From Croceitalea sp. (GTDB lineage: Bacteria; Bacteroidota; Bacteroidia; Flavobacteriales; Flavobacteriaceae), in assembly GCA_013001145.1 (NCBI GenBank), contig JABDND010000182.1:1-41879 (forward strand): a stretch of DNA of 41,879 nt. The letters are read 5' to 3'. The notes beneath the pieces are model-generated. The model saw only the letters and a list, made by a program, of their open reading frames with translations. It searched no databases and was not told the origin of the DNA. A program made the position numbers and the translations under genes. Every line of letters begins with the position of its first letter. Position 1 is the stretch's first letter. This document shows positions 25,806 through 34,361 of the stretch, in pieces.

Positions 25806-26832
25806 TAAAGAGGTTCAATTTTTTAAGCCATTGTGTTTTTCTATCCAACAAAAAGATATCAAGAAACAGAAATAATAGTCCAAGACCAAGAAACCACTGA
25901 AATTGGTCTTTGTATTCAGCAAACTGTTTTGCCTCAAATTCCTTCTTATCCATTTGGTTGAGTGTTTCTTTAATATACTCCACAGCATCTTCAGTATTGG
26001 CACCATTGATGTACGCTCCGTTTCCTTCATCTGCGATGGCGGCCAGCACAGGTTCATTCAATTTTGTAATGACCACCTCGCCTTCGGCATTTCTTTTTAA
26101 ACTTTCTACAACCCCTCTTCTTTTAATGGGAATTGGCGCGCCTTTGGGCTTTCCCACTCCAATGGTAAATATTTGAATACCATTTTGGGTGGCCTCTTGT
26201 ACTGCGCTCAAGGTAGAGCCTTCTGAATGGTCCTCACCATCGGAGATGATAAAAAGCACCCGATTGGTCTGTTCTGAATCATTGTAATAAGTGGTGGCCA
26301 GATCAATGGCCGAGTTGATCGCCGTACCTTGCGATGAGAGCATATCGGTGTTCATGCTTTGTAAAAACATTTTGGCAGCACCGTAGTCTGTGGTAATGGG
26401 CAATTGCGGATACGCCTGTCCGGCATAGGCGATAATGCCAATACGGTCACTTGCCAATTGATTGATAATTTCTGAAACCAGGCGCTTGGCCTTCTCAAGT
26501 CTGTTTGGAGCTATATCTTCGGCAAGCATGCTTTTAGAGACATCTACTGCAAATACAATATCGACCCCCTCTCTTTTAACAGTTTCCAATTTGGTCCCAA
26601 TTTTAGGATTGACCAAGGCCAAAATTAAAAAAGAAAGGCCCAATATGAAGCATACGAGTTTGAGTACCGACTTAAAACTTGATTTATTGGGGGCCAATTT
26701 TTTAAGAAGCGTTAGATCGGCAAATTCTCGTTGTTTGCTACGTTTCCAAAACTGCTGTAAAATGAACAGGATTATTATTATTGGAACAATGCCCAAAAAA
26801 TAGAAGTATAATTTTTCGTCAAACTGTACCAT
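25786..26832 (-). CDS. batB: BatB: VWA-domain membrane protein
   Basis: 348 residues. An N-terminal helix (FYFLGIVPIIIILFILQQFW), a second helix around residue 60, a VWA domain with the MIDAS motif DVSKSML and LFIISDGEDHSEG, and a C-terminal helix (FLGLGLLFLFLDIFLL). The track start (26877) lies inside batA. MVQFDEKLYFYF at 26832 begins 5 nt after the batA stop and matches the family start. It overlaps batC by 20 nt. Confidence 0.92.
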   Translation of the reverse strand: MVQFDEKLYFYFLGIVPIIIILFILQQFWKRSKQREFADLTLLKKLAPNKSSFKSVLKLVCFILGLSFLILALVNPKIGTKLETVKREGVDIVFAVDVSKSMLAEDIAPNRLEKAKRLVSEIINQLASDRIGIIAYAGQAYPQLPITTDYGAAKMFLQSMNTDMLSSQGTAINSAIDLATTYYNDSEQTNRVLFIISDGEDHSEGSTLSAVQEATQNGIQIFTIGVGKPKGAPIPIKRRGVVESLKRNAEGEVVITKLNEPVLAAIADEGNGAYINGANTEDAVEYIKETLNQMDKKEFEAKQFAEYKDQFQWFLGLGLLFLFLDIFLLDRKTQWLKKLNLFNERENE

Positions 26833-26837
26833 TTTCT

Positions 26838-27836
26838 TTAAATAAAACTTTTGAATAAAGTGGTTCTCAGCAACCATTCCAATAAAAGGAATATACCAGC
26901 TAAAAATACCAGTGACCTAAACTTTTCTTCGTATTTGTAATATTTGAACTCTTCAATTTCGGTCTTTTCCAACTTGTTGATTTCATCATAGATGGCCTCT
27001 AATTTCTCATTGTCCGTTGCCCTAAAATATTGTCCACCAGTAGCATTTGCTATATCTTCCAACAATTTCTCATCAATTTCCACCTGCCGCATTCCATATT
27101 GAAAAGAACCATCACGTTTGTAGGCTATTGGCGTTAGTGCGTTACCATTGGTGCCCAGGCCTATGGTATAAGTCTTAATGTCATATTCCACAGCTAGATC
27201 GGCTGCTGTTTGAGGTTCAATAAAACCTGAATTGTTGACTCCATCTGTCAACAAAATGATTACTTTACTGATCGCCTGGCTTTCTTTTAGTCTGTTCACA
27301 GAGGTTGCCAATCCCATACCTATTGCCGTGCCGTCTTCCAACTGTCCATAGGTTATTTCACGTAGTGCGCTCAATACAATCGATTTATCACTGGTGATTG
27401 GTGTTTTGGTATAACTTTCTCCGGCATAGGCCACAAGGCCAATACGGTCGTTTGGCCTTTTTTTAATAAACTCGGCAGCTACCTCTTTCAGCGCAGAGAG
27501 CCTGTTTGGTTTTAAATCACGGGCCAACATACTTGACGATACATCAATGGCCATAACAATGTCAATGCCCTTGGTGGTTTTTGTTCGGGTTGAAATATCT
27601 TCGGTCTGTGGGCGAGCCAGGGCCATTATAACCATGCTTAGGGCAAGTAGGCGTAAAATGAACAAGATTGGTTTTAGTTTAGCCAAATAATTGGCCCCAT
27701 TGAAGGCGCTGGTACTTGATAATTTTACCGAAGCAACTTGTTTATGTCTGGTTATAAAATACCACAATATGGCAATGGGCAACAATAATAGCAGCCAGAA
27801 AAACTGAGGGTTCGCAAATTCTACATTTTCAAACAT
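26838..27836 (-). CDS. batA: BatA: VWA-domain membrane protein
   Basis: 332 residues starting MFENVEFANPQFFWLLLLLP, the typical BatA N-terminus. Two N-terminal helices are followed by a VWA domain with an intact MIDAS (DVSSSMLARDLKPNR, then T and D in LLTDGVNNSG) and a final C-terminal helix. BatA and BatB are paralogues, presumably forming a metal-dependent complex at the membrane. The ATG overlaps the previous stop by one base (TAATG). Confidence 0.93.
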   Translation of the reverse strand: MFENVEFANPQFFWLLLLLPIAILWYFITRHKQVASVKLSSTSAFNGANYLAKLKPILFILRLLALSMVIMALARPQTEDISTRTKTTKGIDIVMAIDVSSSMLARDLKPNRLSALKEVAAEFIKKRPNDRIGLVAYAGESYTKTPITSDKSIVLSALREITYGQLEDGTAIGMGLATSVNRLKESQAISKVIILLTDGVNNSGFIEPQTAADLAVEYDIKTYTIGLGTNGNALTPIAYKRDGSFQYGMRQVEIDEKLLEDIANATGGQYFRATDNEKLEAIYDEINKLEKTEIEEFKYYKYEEKFRSLVFLAGIFLLLEWLLRTTLFKSFI

Positions 27837-29500
27837 TAGGCTTGTGTTTTTACATTGACCGAAGCCAATATCCGTTGCACAATCTGCTCTGCATATCTGT
27901 CATCATCGGCCCAAGTCAATACTATTTGTTGTTGAAATCCCTTACCGCCAAAACTTAAAATGGCATATTTACCACGTATCATTTTATCGGAATCGGGCAC
28001 TTTGAATTTACCAGTACCGTATGTTTTGAGTCCTTGAACACCAGTGAGTGTTACAAACTCCTCTTGTTTGGTAATTATGTTTTTGACACCTTTTTTCTCA
28101 AATGACTTCAATAAATCTTCAATGGGTTTGACAAAATCTGGCTCATCCATGCTAGTAAATGTGGTTGAGGACGTCTCAATGCTGAAAATGCCCTCTTCAT
28201 TTTGATAACCAAAACTTTGTTTAGCAGCAATGATAGCCTTGGCTTCATCGGTCAAAGGGGTATCCAGCCTTAAGAGCACCTTGGGTGTTTCTATCTCAAT
28301 AGGAGGATAGCCATATGAACTCTGAATCCATTCACCATCCAATAATTGTTTGGAAGGATGTCTCAAGACAGTATCCTTAACAGATTCGAATCCGTAATAA
28401 GCTGTTGAAACGGCCCCGGCCAATAGCATAATGCCGAGAATGGATGCTGCAGCCACATAGACCCGTTTACGTTTTTTTTGTTGGGCCATTTCGTGCAAGT
28501 AGGCCTCATTTAGCATTAAATCTTCTTCGGTAGGTTCGGGTAAAGCTTCTTTTGTTTTTACAACGATGGATTCTATGACCTTTCTATCTTCTTCGGCCAC
28601 AGAGGTAGGTGGTTTTGATTTGGCAAATTTTACCAAATCGGCGGTTTGCAAAACCTTTTTGAACTGAACAATTGTATTTTCTTCCAATTTTAATTCTCCA
28701 GCATCCTTTAGCATTTCCAATTTATCGATCAATTGATCGGTCGTACTTTCCAAAGCTGATACATGCACATCTTCCTCAAGATAAGAGCGTACAATATCCG
28801 TCAGTTCTGAGTAATATTTTTTGTATTCGTCTTGGATGAGGTATTTTGATTTTTCCAACTCCTTTAGTTGCATTATGGCTCTATCAAATGGAGGTAATAA
28901 GGCCACCTCTTCTTCGGGAGTCAAAGGGGGTTTTCTAAGTTTAAGCCAGTAAAAAAGAAAGCCTGCCGCCAGCAGCACACCAACTATCAAAAGTATCAAC
29001 CATAAGGTTTGTGCATAGCTCTTTTCAACCTTGATCATGGGTTTGATGTCAAACATTTGTTGTTTGGTGGTATCTACAGCAACATTGGCCACATTTATAT
29101 GGAATGAATCGGTAAAAAATGGCTGTTCATTGATAGCGATTCTTTGGGGTGGGATGGTATATGCGCCACTATCAAATTGTGTGAGGGCATAAATTCGTTC
29201 AAGGGTAATTCTGTCTTTGTTCTTGGTCGTGTCTATTTTCAGGGCTTCGACCATTTCAAGGGGTGAAAATGTTTGATCCTCCGGAAAATAAACAATATTC
29301 AATGAATCGGTCTCCACCGATATCTTATATTTAATCTGTTCACCAATCTTAATTGCCAAAGTGTCTAAAGTGGCTTTTACAGATGAGTTTGACTGCCCCC
29401 ATAAGACCGTAAAAGACATAAGCGTAAGAATTGAGAAAACGCTCAATGCCCTTTTCTGCGAGTTTTTACAGTAACTGTTATGAACCTCCTTCAATTGCAT
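27836..29500 (-). CDS. Two-helix membrane protein of the Bat cluster (BatD-like N-terminal domain)
   Basis: 554 residues between DUF58 and batA, one-base overlaps on both sides. Layout: signal peptide (SVFSILTLMSFTVLWGQ), a periplasmic beta domain (about 40-155), helix 1 (LWLILLIVGVLLAAGFLFYW), a long cytoplasmic helical region with LTPEEEVALLPPFDRAI and EYKKYYSELTDIVRSYLEE (about 195-350), helix 2 (VYVAAASILGIMLLAGAV), and a C-terminal domain of about 180 residues. The first part resembles the DUF4381/BatD type found in this position. I do not recognise the C-terminal domain after helix 2. Confidence 0.85.
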   Translation of the reverse strand: MQLKEVHNSYCKNSQKRALSVFSILTLMSFTVLWGQSNSSVKATLDTLAIKIGEQIKYKISVETDSLNIVYFPEDQTFSPLEMVEALKIDTTKNKDRITLERIYALTQFDSGAYTIPPQRIAINEQPFFTDSFHINVANVAVDTTKQQMFDIKPMIKVEKSYAQTLWLILLIVGVLLAAGFLFYWLKLRKPPLTPEEEVALLPPFDRAIMQLKELEKSKYLIQDEYKKYYSELTDIVRSYLEEDVHVSALESTTDQLIDKLEMLKDAGELKLEENTIVQFKKVLQTADLVKFAKSKPPTSVAEEDRKVIESIVVKTKEALPEPTEEDLMLNEAYLHEMAQQKKRKRVYVAAASILGIMLLAGAVSTAYYGFESVKDTVLRHPSKQLLDGEWIQSSYGYPPIEIETPKVLLRLDTPLTDEAKAIIAAKQSFGYQNEEGIFSIETSSTTFTSMDEPDFVKPIEDLLKSFEKKGVKNIITKQEEFVTLTGVQGLKTYGTGKFKVPDSDKMIRGKYAILSFGGKGFQQQIVLTWADDDRYAEQIVQRILASVNVKTQA

Positions 29501-30366
29501 TACCCTCTTCTTTTAAAATAGCCAAGTAATTTTTTAACATAGCTTTCATCTACCCGACAATGAATCACACCGCTGCCCGATTTGGTAAAGGCATCATTAA
29601 AATAATCAACACGTTCCATATGATAACGCCAGTACTCATGACGCACTTTTCGTGAACTTGTGTTTACCAAGCGCACTCCACCCGATTCTGCATCTTGTAC
29701 TTGAATTACCCCTAAATTTGGTATATACTCCTCCTTTTCATCATATACCCTAATACCGGTTACGTCATGTTTGTTGCCAACAATGCGAAGGGTATTGTCA
29801 TAACCTTCTGCAATGAAATCTGACAAGACAAAAACAATAGCCTTCTTCTTCATCACATTGGTCAAAAATTTTAGCGCCTCGGCTATATTGGTCTTATGGC
29901 TTTTGGGTTCAAACTCCAGTAACTCACGGATTATGCGCAATACGTGGCTTTTGCCTTTTTTGGGTGGTATAAACAGCTCAACTTCGTCTGAAAATAAAAT
30001 GAGCCCAACTTTATCGTTGTTCTGAAGGGCAGAAAAGGCCAAGGTGGCCGATATTTCGGTAATTACTTCTTTTTTGAACTGTTTGTGTGTTCCGAACATT
30101 TCTGACCCACTAACATCGACCATCAACATCATGGTCAGCTCCCGCTCTTCTTCAAATACTTTTACAAAAGGCTCATTATAACGGGCCGTAACATTCCAAT
30201 CAATGGACCTTACATCATCACCATATTGATATTGCCGAACTTCACTAAAGGTCATTCCACGGCCCTTAAATGTAGAATGGTACTCTCCACCGAACAAGTG
30301 GTCGGACAACCGACGTGTCTTTATTTCAATCTTCCGTACTTTTTTGAGTAACTCTTTTGTATTCAT
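29500..30366 (-). CDS. DUF58 protein of the Bat cluster
   Basis: 288 residues, cytoplasmic. The typical DUF58 core is GEYHSTFKGRGMTFSEVRQYQYGDDVRSIDWNVTAR; a degenerate VWA-like fold follows (LMVDVSGSEMFG). DUF58 proteins accompany MoxR ATPases and VWA proteins. The track start is TTG (MNP); the ATG at 30366 (MNTKELLKKVRKIEIKTRR) is the family start. It ends with a one-base overlap into the next gene. The 66-nt spacer towards moxR holds a 7-nt periodic repeat. Confidence 0.93.
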   Translation of the reverse strand: MNTKELLKKVRKIEIKTRRLSDHLFGGEYHSTFKGRGMTFSEVRQYQYGDDVRSIDWNVTARYNEPFVKVFEEERELTMMLMVDVSGSEMFGTHKQFKKEVITEISATLAFSALQNNDKVGLILFSDEVELFIPPKKGKSHVLRIIRELLEFEPKSHKTNIAEALKFLTNVMKKKAIVFVLSDFIAEGYDNTLRIVGNKHDVTGIRVYDEKEEYIPNLGVIQVQDAESGGVRLVNTSSRKVRHEYWRYHMERVDYFNDAFTKSGSGVIHCRVDESYVKKLLGYFKRRG

Positions 30367-30395
30367 GGGGTTCAAGTTTTTGGCTTTTCGTGTTC

Positions 30396-30430
30396 AATAT
30401 GCATTGAACATGGAACAAGAAACGTTGAAC
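30396..30430. repeat. Degenerate 7-nt tandem repeat between moxR and DUF58
   Basis: Read on the plus strand in phase: AATATGC ATTGAAC ATGGAAC AAGAAAC GTTGAAC. The last four heptamers share a 3' AAC and mostly GAAC. It fills most of the intercistronic spacer. GTTCAATATGCATTGAAC at the left end also forms an inverted repeat. Confidence 0.55.
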
Positions 30431-30432
30431 GA

Positions 30433-31434
30433 TTAAGGTACTTCTACTTCGTTTACTATTTTGTTGATAATTTCTTCAGAAGTAACATTTTCAGCCTCGG
30501 CTTCATAGGTGATGCCTATTCGGTGTCGCAATACATCATGCACAACGGCGCGAACGTCTTCGGGAATGACATACCCTCGGCGCTTGATAAAGGCATAGCA
30601 TTTAGCAGCATTGGCCAAGTTGATGCTGCCCCGTGGTGAAGCTCCAAAACTGATCAAGGGCTTCAAGTGTTCCAAATTGTACTTTTCGGGAAAACGGGTT
30701 GCAAAAACGATATCAAGAATATATTTTTCAATTTTTTCATCCATGTAGACTTCACGAACGGCTTTTTGGGCACTGAGTATTTGTTTGGTCGTCACAACAG
30801 GTTTAACACTTTCCAATGTGCCGTTTAAATTTTGACGAATGATCAATTGCTCTTCGTTCATTTTGGGGTAGTCAATCACGGTTTTTAACATGAAACGGTC
30901 AACTTGGGCTTCCGGTAAAGGATACGTGCCCTCTTGCTCTACAGGATTTTGGGTAGCCATGACCAAAAAAGGAGGTGCCAACTTAAAAGTTTCGTCACCA
31001 ATGGTCACTTGCTTTTCCTGCATCGCCTCCAATAGGGCCGATTGTACCTTGGCGGGAGCCCTGTTTATCTCATCCGCCAGCACAAAATTGGCAAATATGG
31101 GACCTTTTTTAATGGTAAAATCATTTTCCTTGATGTTGTAGATCATGGTACCCACAACATCAGCTGGCAAAAGGTCAGGAGTAAATTGAATACGGCTAAA
31201 ACTACCCTTTACTGCCTTCGCCAAAGTATTGATGGCCAGAGTTTTGGCCAACCCCGGAACACCTTCCAATAAAATATGCCCTTGCCCCAAAAGACCAATC
31301 AATAAACGCTCTATCATGTGTTTTTGACCCACGATGGCCTTGTTCATCTCGTGGGTGAGCAAATCGATAAAAGCACTTTCTTGGGCAATTTTCTCGTTCA
31401 CGGCACTAATATCTATCGTTGTGTTTTCTTGCAT
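30433..31434 (-). CDS. MoxR-family AAA+ ATPase
   Basis: 333 residues, first gene of the Bat cluster. Walker A is EGVPGLAKT (57-65), Walker B is VLADEINRAP; ALLEAMQEKQVT and FLVMATQNPVEQEGTYPLPEAQVDRF are the MoxR sensor and arginine-finger regions. MoxR ATPases act as chaperones for VWA-protein complexes, here most likely BatA/BatB. I find no exact TAnnTTTG box in its 156-nt upstream region, which is shared with the divergent aldo/keto reductase gene. Confidence 0.95.
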   Translation of the reverse strand: MQENTTIDISAVNEKIAQESAFIDLLTHEMNKAIVGQKHMIERLLIGLLGQGHILLEGVPGLAKTLAINTLAKAVKGSFSRIQFTPDLLPADVVGTMIYNIKENDFTIKKGPIFANFVLADEINRAPAKVQSALLEAMQEKQVTIGDETFKLAPPFLVMATQNPVEQEGTYPLPEAQVDRFMLKTVIDYPKMNEEQLIIRQNLNGTLESVKPVVTTKQILSAQKAVREVYMDEKIEKYILDIVFATRFPEKYNLEHLKPLISFGASPRGSINLANAAKCYAFIKRRGYVIPEDVRAVVHDVLRHRIGITYEAEAENVTSEEIINKIVNEVEVP

Positions 31435-31576
31435 ATGAAATTCTCTAATGACTTGATTTATATACGTTTTATAAGAAGATGCAAAATGAAAATTTATTAC
31501 AAATTGGGCTGTTAATTATTGGTTAAAAAAACTCGGGAAGCCTAAGTTTTATGAAGAGTTTAAGGGATTATCTTTA

Positions 31577-31584
31577 TATTTTTG
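31577..31584 (+). promoter_or_regulatory. -7 box of the aldo/keto reductase gene
   Basis: TATTTTTG is an exact match, ending 6 nt before ATG 31591. It covers the TTG that the ORF track used as a start, so that TTG cannot be the start if the promoter is real. Confidence 0.6.
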
Positions 31585-31590
31585 ACAACT

Positions 31591-32463
31591 ATGCCCACAA
31601 AAAATAAATACTCAAAAATTATAGCGGGAACAATGACCTGGGGAAGTTGGGGCAAAAAGCTTTCGACTACCCAAATGGTTGAACTCATGAACCATTGTCT
31701 TGCTTTGGGCATTTCAACCTTTGATCATGCCGATATATATGGTGATTACGGCAATGATGCTGAATTTGGAAAGGCCTTTGTGAAAAGTGGAATCGATAGA
31801 GCAAAGATTCAATTGATCACCAAATGTGGCATTCAGCTGAAACAGTCACGTAACAATAAAGTAGGCCACTATCAATATGACAGCGCTTATATTATTGAAT
31901 CGGCCGAAGATTCACTCAAAAAATTACACACCGATTACCTTGATCTGTTTTTGTTGCATCGGCCGAGCCCGCTTATGGAGCCCGAAGAAATCGCAAAAGC
32001 CATAGAAACCTTGAAAAGCGATGGAAAGATCATTGATTTTGGTGTTTCCAATTTTACACCCTCACAAATTGCGATGGTCGAAACAAGGGTGCCCGTAGTG
32101 TGCAACCAAGTGGAGTATTCATTGACCCATGTACTGCCCATGTATGACGGCACTTTTGATGATTGCATAACAAAAGGGCGCATGGCAATGGCCTGGAGTC
32201 CTTTGGGGGCTTATTTTAGAGCAGAAAATGACCGGCAGCGACGAATAAAAAAGATGATCAAAGGATTAATGGATAAATATGGTGCCGATGAAAGCCAGCT
32301 GCTTTTGGCTTTTATTTTAAAACATCCTGTTGGTATTTATCCCGTTGTGGGAACTTCAAATAAAAAACGCCTGGCAGACTCTTTTAAGGCCGCCGAAATA
32401 GATTTGGAATTACAAGATTGGTTTTTGCTTTTGGAGGCAAGCCAAGGTGAACCCGTACCATAA
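31591..32463 (+). CDS. Aldo/keto reductase
   Basis: NADPH-dependent oxidoreductase, TIM barrel, 290 residues. The catalytic tetrad is visible in DHADIYGDYG (Asp and Tyr), LITKCG (Lys) and LFLLHRPSP (His). The C-terminal VVGTSNKKRL is the cofactor-binding region. It resembles the YdhF group of the family (GTMTWGSWG start; DYLDLFLLHRPSPLMEPEEIA). The substrate is unknown. The start is moved from TTG 31582 to ATG 31591 because of the overlapping -7 box; the message would be nearly leaderless. The SDR gene follows after 9 nt. Confidence 0.93.
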   Translation: MPTKNKYSKIIAGTMTWGSWGKKLSTTQMVELMNHCLALGISTFDHADIYGDYGNDAEFGKAFVKSGIDRAKIQLITKCGIQLKQSRNNKVGHYQYDSAYIIESAEDSLKKLHTDYLDLFLLHRPSPLMEPEEIAKAIETLKSDGKIIDFGVSNFTPSQIAMVETRVPVVCNQVEYSLTHVLPMYDGTFDDCITKGRMAMAWSPLGAYFRAENDRQRRIKKMIKGLMDKYGADESQLLLAFILKHPVGIYPVVGTSNKKRLADSFKAAEIDLELQDWFLLLEASQGEPVP

Positions 32464-32472
32464 ACTTATTAT

Positions 32473-33228
32473 ATGTCAAAAACAGTATTGATAACTGGTG
32501 CCACCAGTGGCATTGGTAAAGCCGTTGCCGAACTTTTTGCGGCAAACAATTTTCAATTGATTCTTTGTGGACGTAGGCAAGAACGCCTTAACGCACTTAA
32601 AGAAACTTTGGGAAAAAGCACCCAAGTTGCGACCTTAAATTTTGATGTTCGAAATCGTGAAGATGTTTTTAAGGCTATACATTCTTTAGTGGGCAAGTTT
32701 GCCCAAATAGATGTTTTGATCAATAATGCGGGCAACGCACATGGGCTTGATTATATTGATGAGGGCAATACAGATGATTGGGATGCCATGCTCGATATCA
32801 ATGTAAAAGGATTGTTATATGTATCTAAAGCCATTATTCCGCAAATGGTTGCCCGAAAATCTGGGCACATTATCAATATTGGCTCAACAGCAGGAAAAGA
32901 AGTGTATCCCAAAGGTAATGTATACTGTGCGAGCAAACATGCGGTTGATGCCATCAATCAAGGGATGCGCCTTGATTTGAACGAGCATGGCATTAGGGTC
33001 GGTGCAGTAAATCCGGGTTTGGTCGAGACCGAATTCAGTGAGGTTCGTTTTAAGGGTGATACCGAACGGGCAGAAAAAGTATATCAAGGTTTTCAACCAT
33101 TAAAACCTGAAGATGTTGCAGACATCATTCATTTTGTAGTGACCCGTCCCGGTCATGTAAATATTGCAGATTTGGTGGTCATGTCGACCGCTCAAGCGAG
33201 TTCTACGATTGTGAAGAAAACAATATGA
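32473..33228 (+). CDS. Short-chain dehydrogenase/reductase (classical SDR)
   Basis: 251 residues. The NAD(P)-binding loop is TGATSGIGKAVA, followed by the structural motif NNAG, catalytic Ser in NIGSTAGKE, and YCASKHAVD (Tyr-x-x-x-Lys). It is close to the YdfG/serine-3-dehydrogenase-like group (3-hydroxy acid dehydrogenases), with the usual INVKGLLYVSKAIIPQM. Substrate is inferred only. Its stop overlaps the next start (ATGA). Confidence 0.94.
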   Translation: MSKTVLITGATSGIGKAVAELFAANNFQLILCGRRQERLNALKETLGKSTQVATLNFDVRNREDVFKAIHSLVGKFAQIDVLINNAGNAHGLDYIDEGNTDDWDAMLDINVKGLLYVSKAIIPQMVARKSGHIINIGSTAGKEVYPKGNVYCASKHAVDAINQGMRLDLNEHGIRVGAVNPGLVETEFSEVRFKGDTERAEKVYQGFQPLKPEDVADIIHFVVTRPGHVNIADLVVMSTAQASSTIVKKTI

Positions 33229-34361
33229 TCAACAAACGCCTATTAGTCAAAAATCTACTTGCCCACAATGATGAGAATAGTTTTTATGACAAAAAGCGTT
33301 TTATATCAATTGGCGAAAAAGAGGGCAAAGCAAAATTCTTAAAGCATGTATGTGCGTTGGCCAATAGTAATCCTAAAAACAATTCTTTTATTGTCATTGG
33401 GGTAGAAGATGAAGACAACAAAATTGTAGGGGTCGATTTTTTTGATGATAGCAAAATACAGAACTTGGTCAATGCCTATTTAGATAACCCACCGCGAATT
33501 TCATACGAAAACATTCCGTTTCCCCATTTGCCCGAGGGCAAAGTGGTTGGTTTGGTGACCATTCGTTCCAATGGCAAAGTCTGCGCATTACGCAAGAACA
33601 TCTGGAAATATTATGGGGGGGCCGTTTTTTTTAGGGAGGGCAGTATAAGTTTGCCCAAGGCGTATGATATTGAACTAAAGGATATCAACTCAGACAAGGT
33701 AGCGACCATAGAACAACATGCGAGAAACAATATTGAGTTAACCTTGGATGGTGTCATTGATTTTATCAATAACCGGCATGCCCATTTGACCAGTAATTAT
33801 AAAGTTTTTAAAGAACAATTTGTGGTATGCTGGGCGGGCAATGAAAAAAAAGTAAAGGGAGACACTTATTATTCGCGGGTTGATATTGAATTGATCAACG
33901 AGCAGGTAAAACTCTTCTATTCTGCATTGGATGAAATCACCATCACCTATAATGACGATTCTTTTTCCACTTTAGAATATGTGCAATTGGGCTTGGGAAA
34001 ACAACAAAAATATTACCCATTGGAAGAGGCGACCATCACTTTTTCGGAAAACGGCAATTATTCCATCGACAGCAGATTGGTTTTTGACCCACCCCAATAT
34101 GACAAAAAAACACTGTTTCATGTGCTCAATACCAATAATGCCCTGCTTCAAAAGATAGAAAAGAACATACGTTTGACCCCAACCGAAAAGCTGGATCTAT
34201 TATACTTGCCAGATGCCTATCTGATTTGTTATTTAAATGGTTTTGAAGAAGCAAAGGAACAAATGGAACATGCTAGGCCCATTTTAAAAAAGGCCGATGA
34301 AAAAGTTTATTTGTCGCTCAAGGAATCTTTACGGATTTTACGAAAAGTAAGGTACAATTAG
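33225..34361 (+). CDS. AlbA_2 (Schlafen-type) DNA-binding domain protein
   Basis: 378 residues. The N-terminal 150 match the AlbA_2/Schlafen domain (KAKFLKHVCALANSNPKNNSFIVIGVEDEDNKIVGV), which in other proteins binds nucleic acid or cleaves tRNA. The C-terminal 220 residues have no motif I recognise and no helix-turn-helix of the usual AlbA_2 regulators. The ATG overlaps the SDR stop, so translation is coupled. The stop overlaps the convergent amylosucrase stop. A role as a regulator or defence factor is open. Confidence 0.8.
   Translation: MINKRLLVKNLLAHNDENSFYDKKRFISIGEKEGKAKFLKHVCALANSNPKNNSFIVIGVEDEDNKIVGVDFFDDSKIQNLVNAYLDNPPRISYENIPFPHLPEGKVVGLVTIRSNGKVCALRKNIWKYYGGAVFFREGSISLPKAYDIELKDINSDKVATIEQHARNNIELTLDGVIDFINNRHAHLTSNYKVFKEQFVVCWAGNEKKVKGDTYYSRVDIELINEQVKLFYSALDEITITYNDDSFSTLEYVQLGLGKQQKYYPLEEATITFSENGNYSIDSRLVFDPPQYDKKTLFHVLNTNNALLQKIEKNIRLTPTEKLDLLYLPDAYLICYLNGFEEAKEQMEHARPILKKADEKVYLSLKESLRILRKVRYN

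Noticed and set aside
31582-31590. TTG start of the aldo/keto reductase in the ORF track
   Set aside because: It overlaps an exact -7 promoter box, and an ATG follows 9 nt later.
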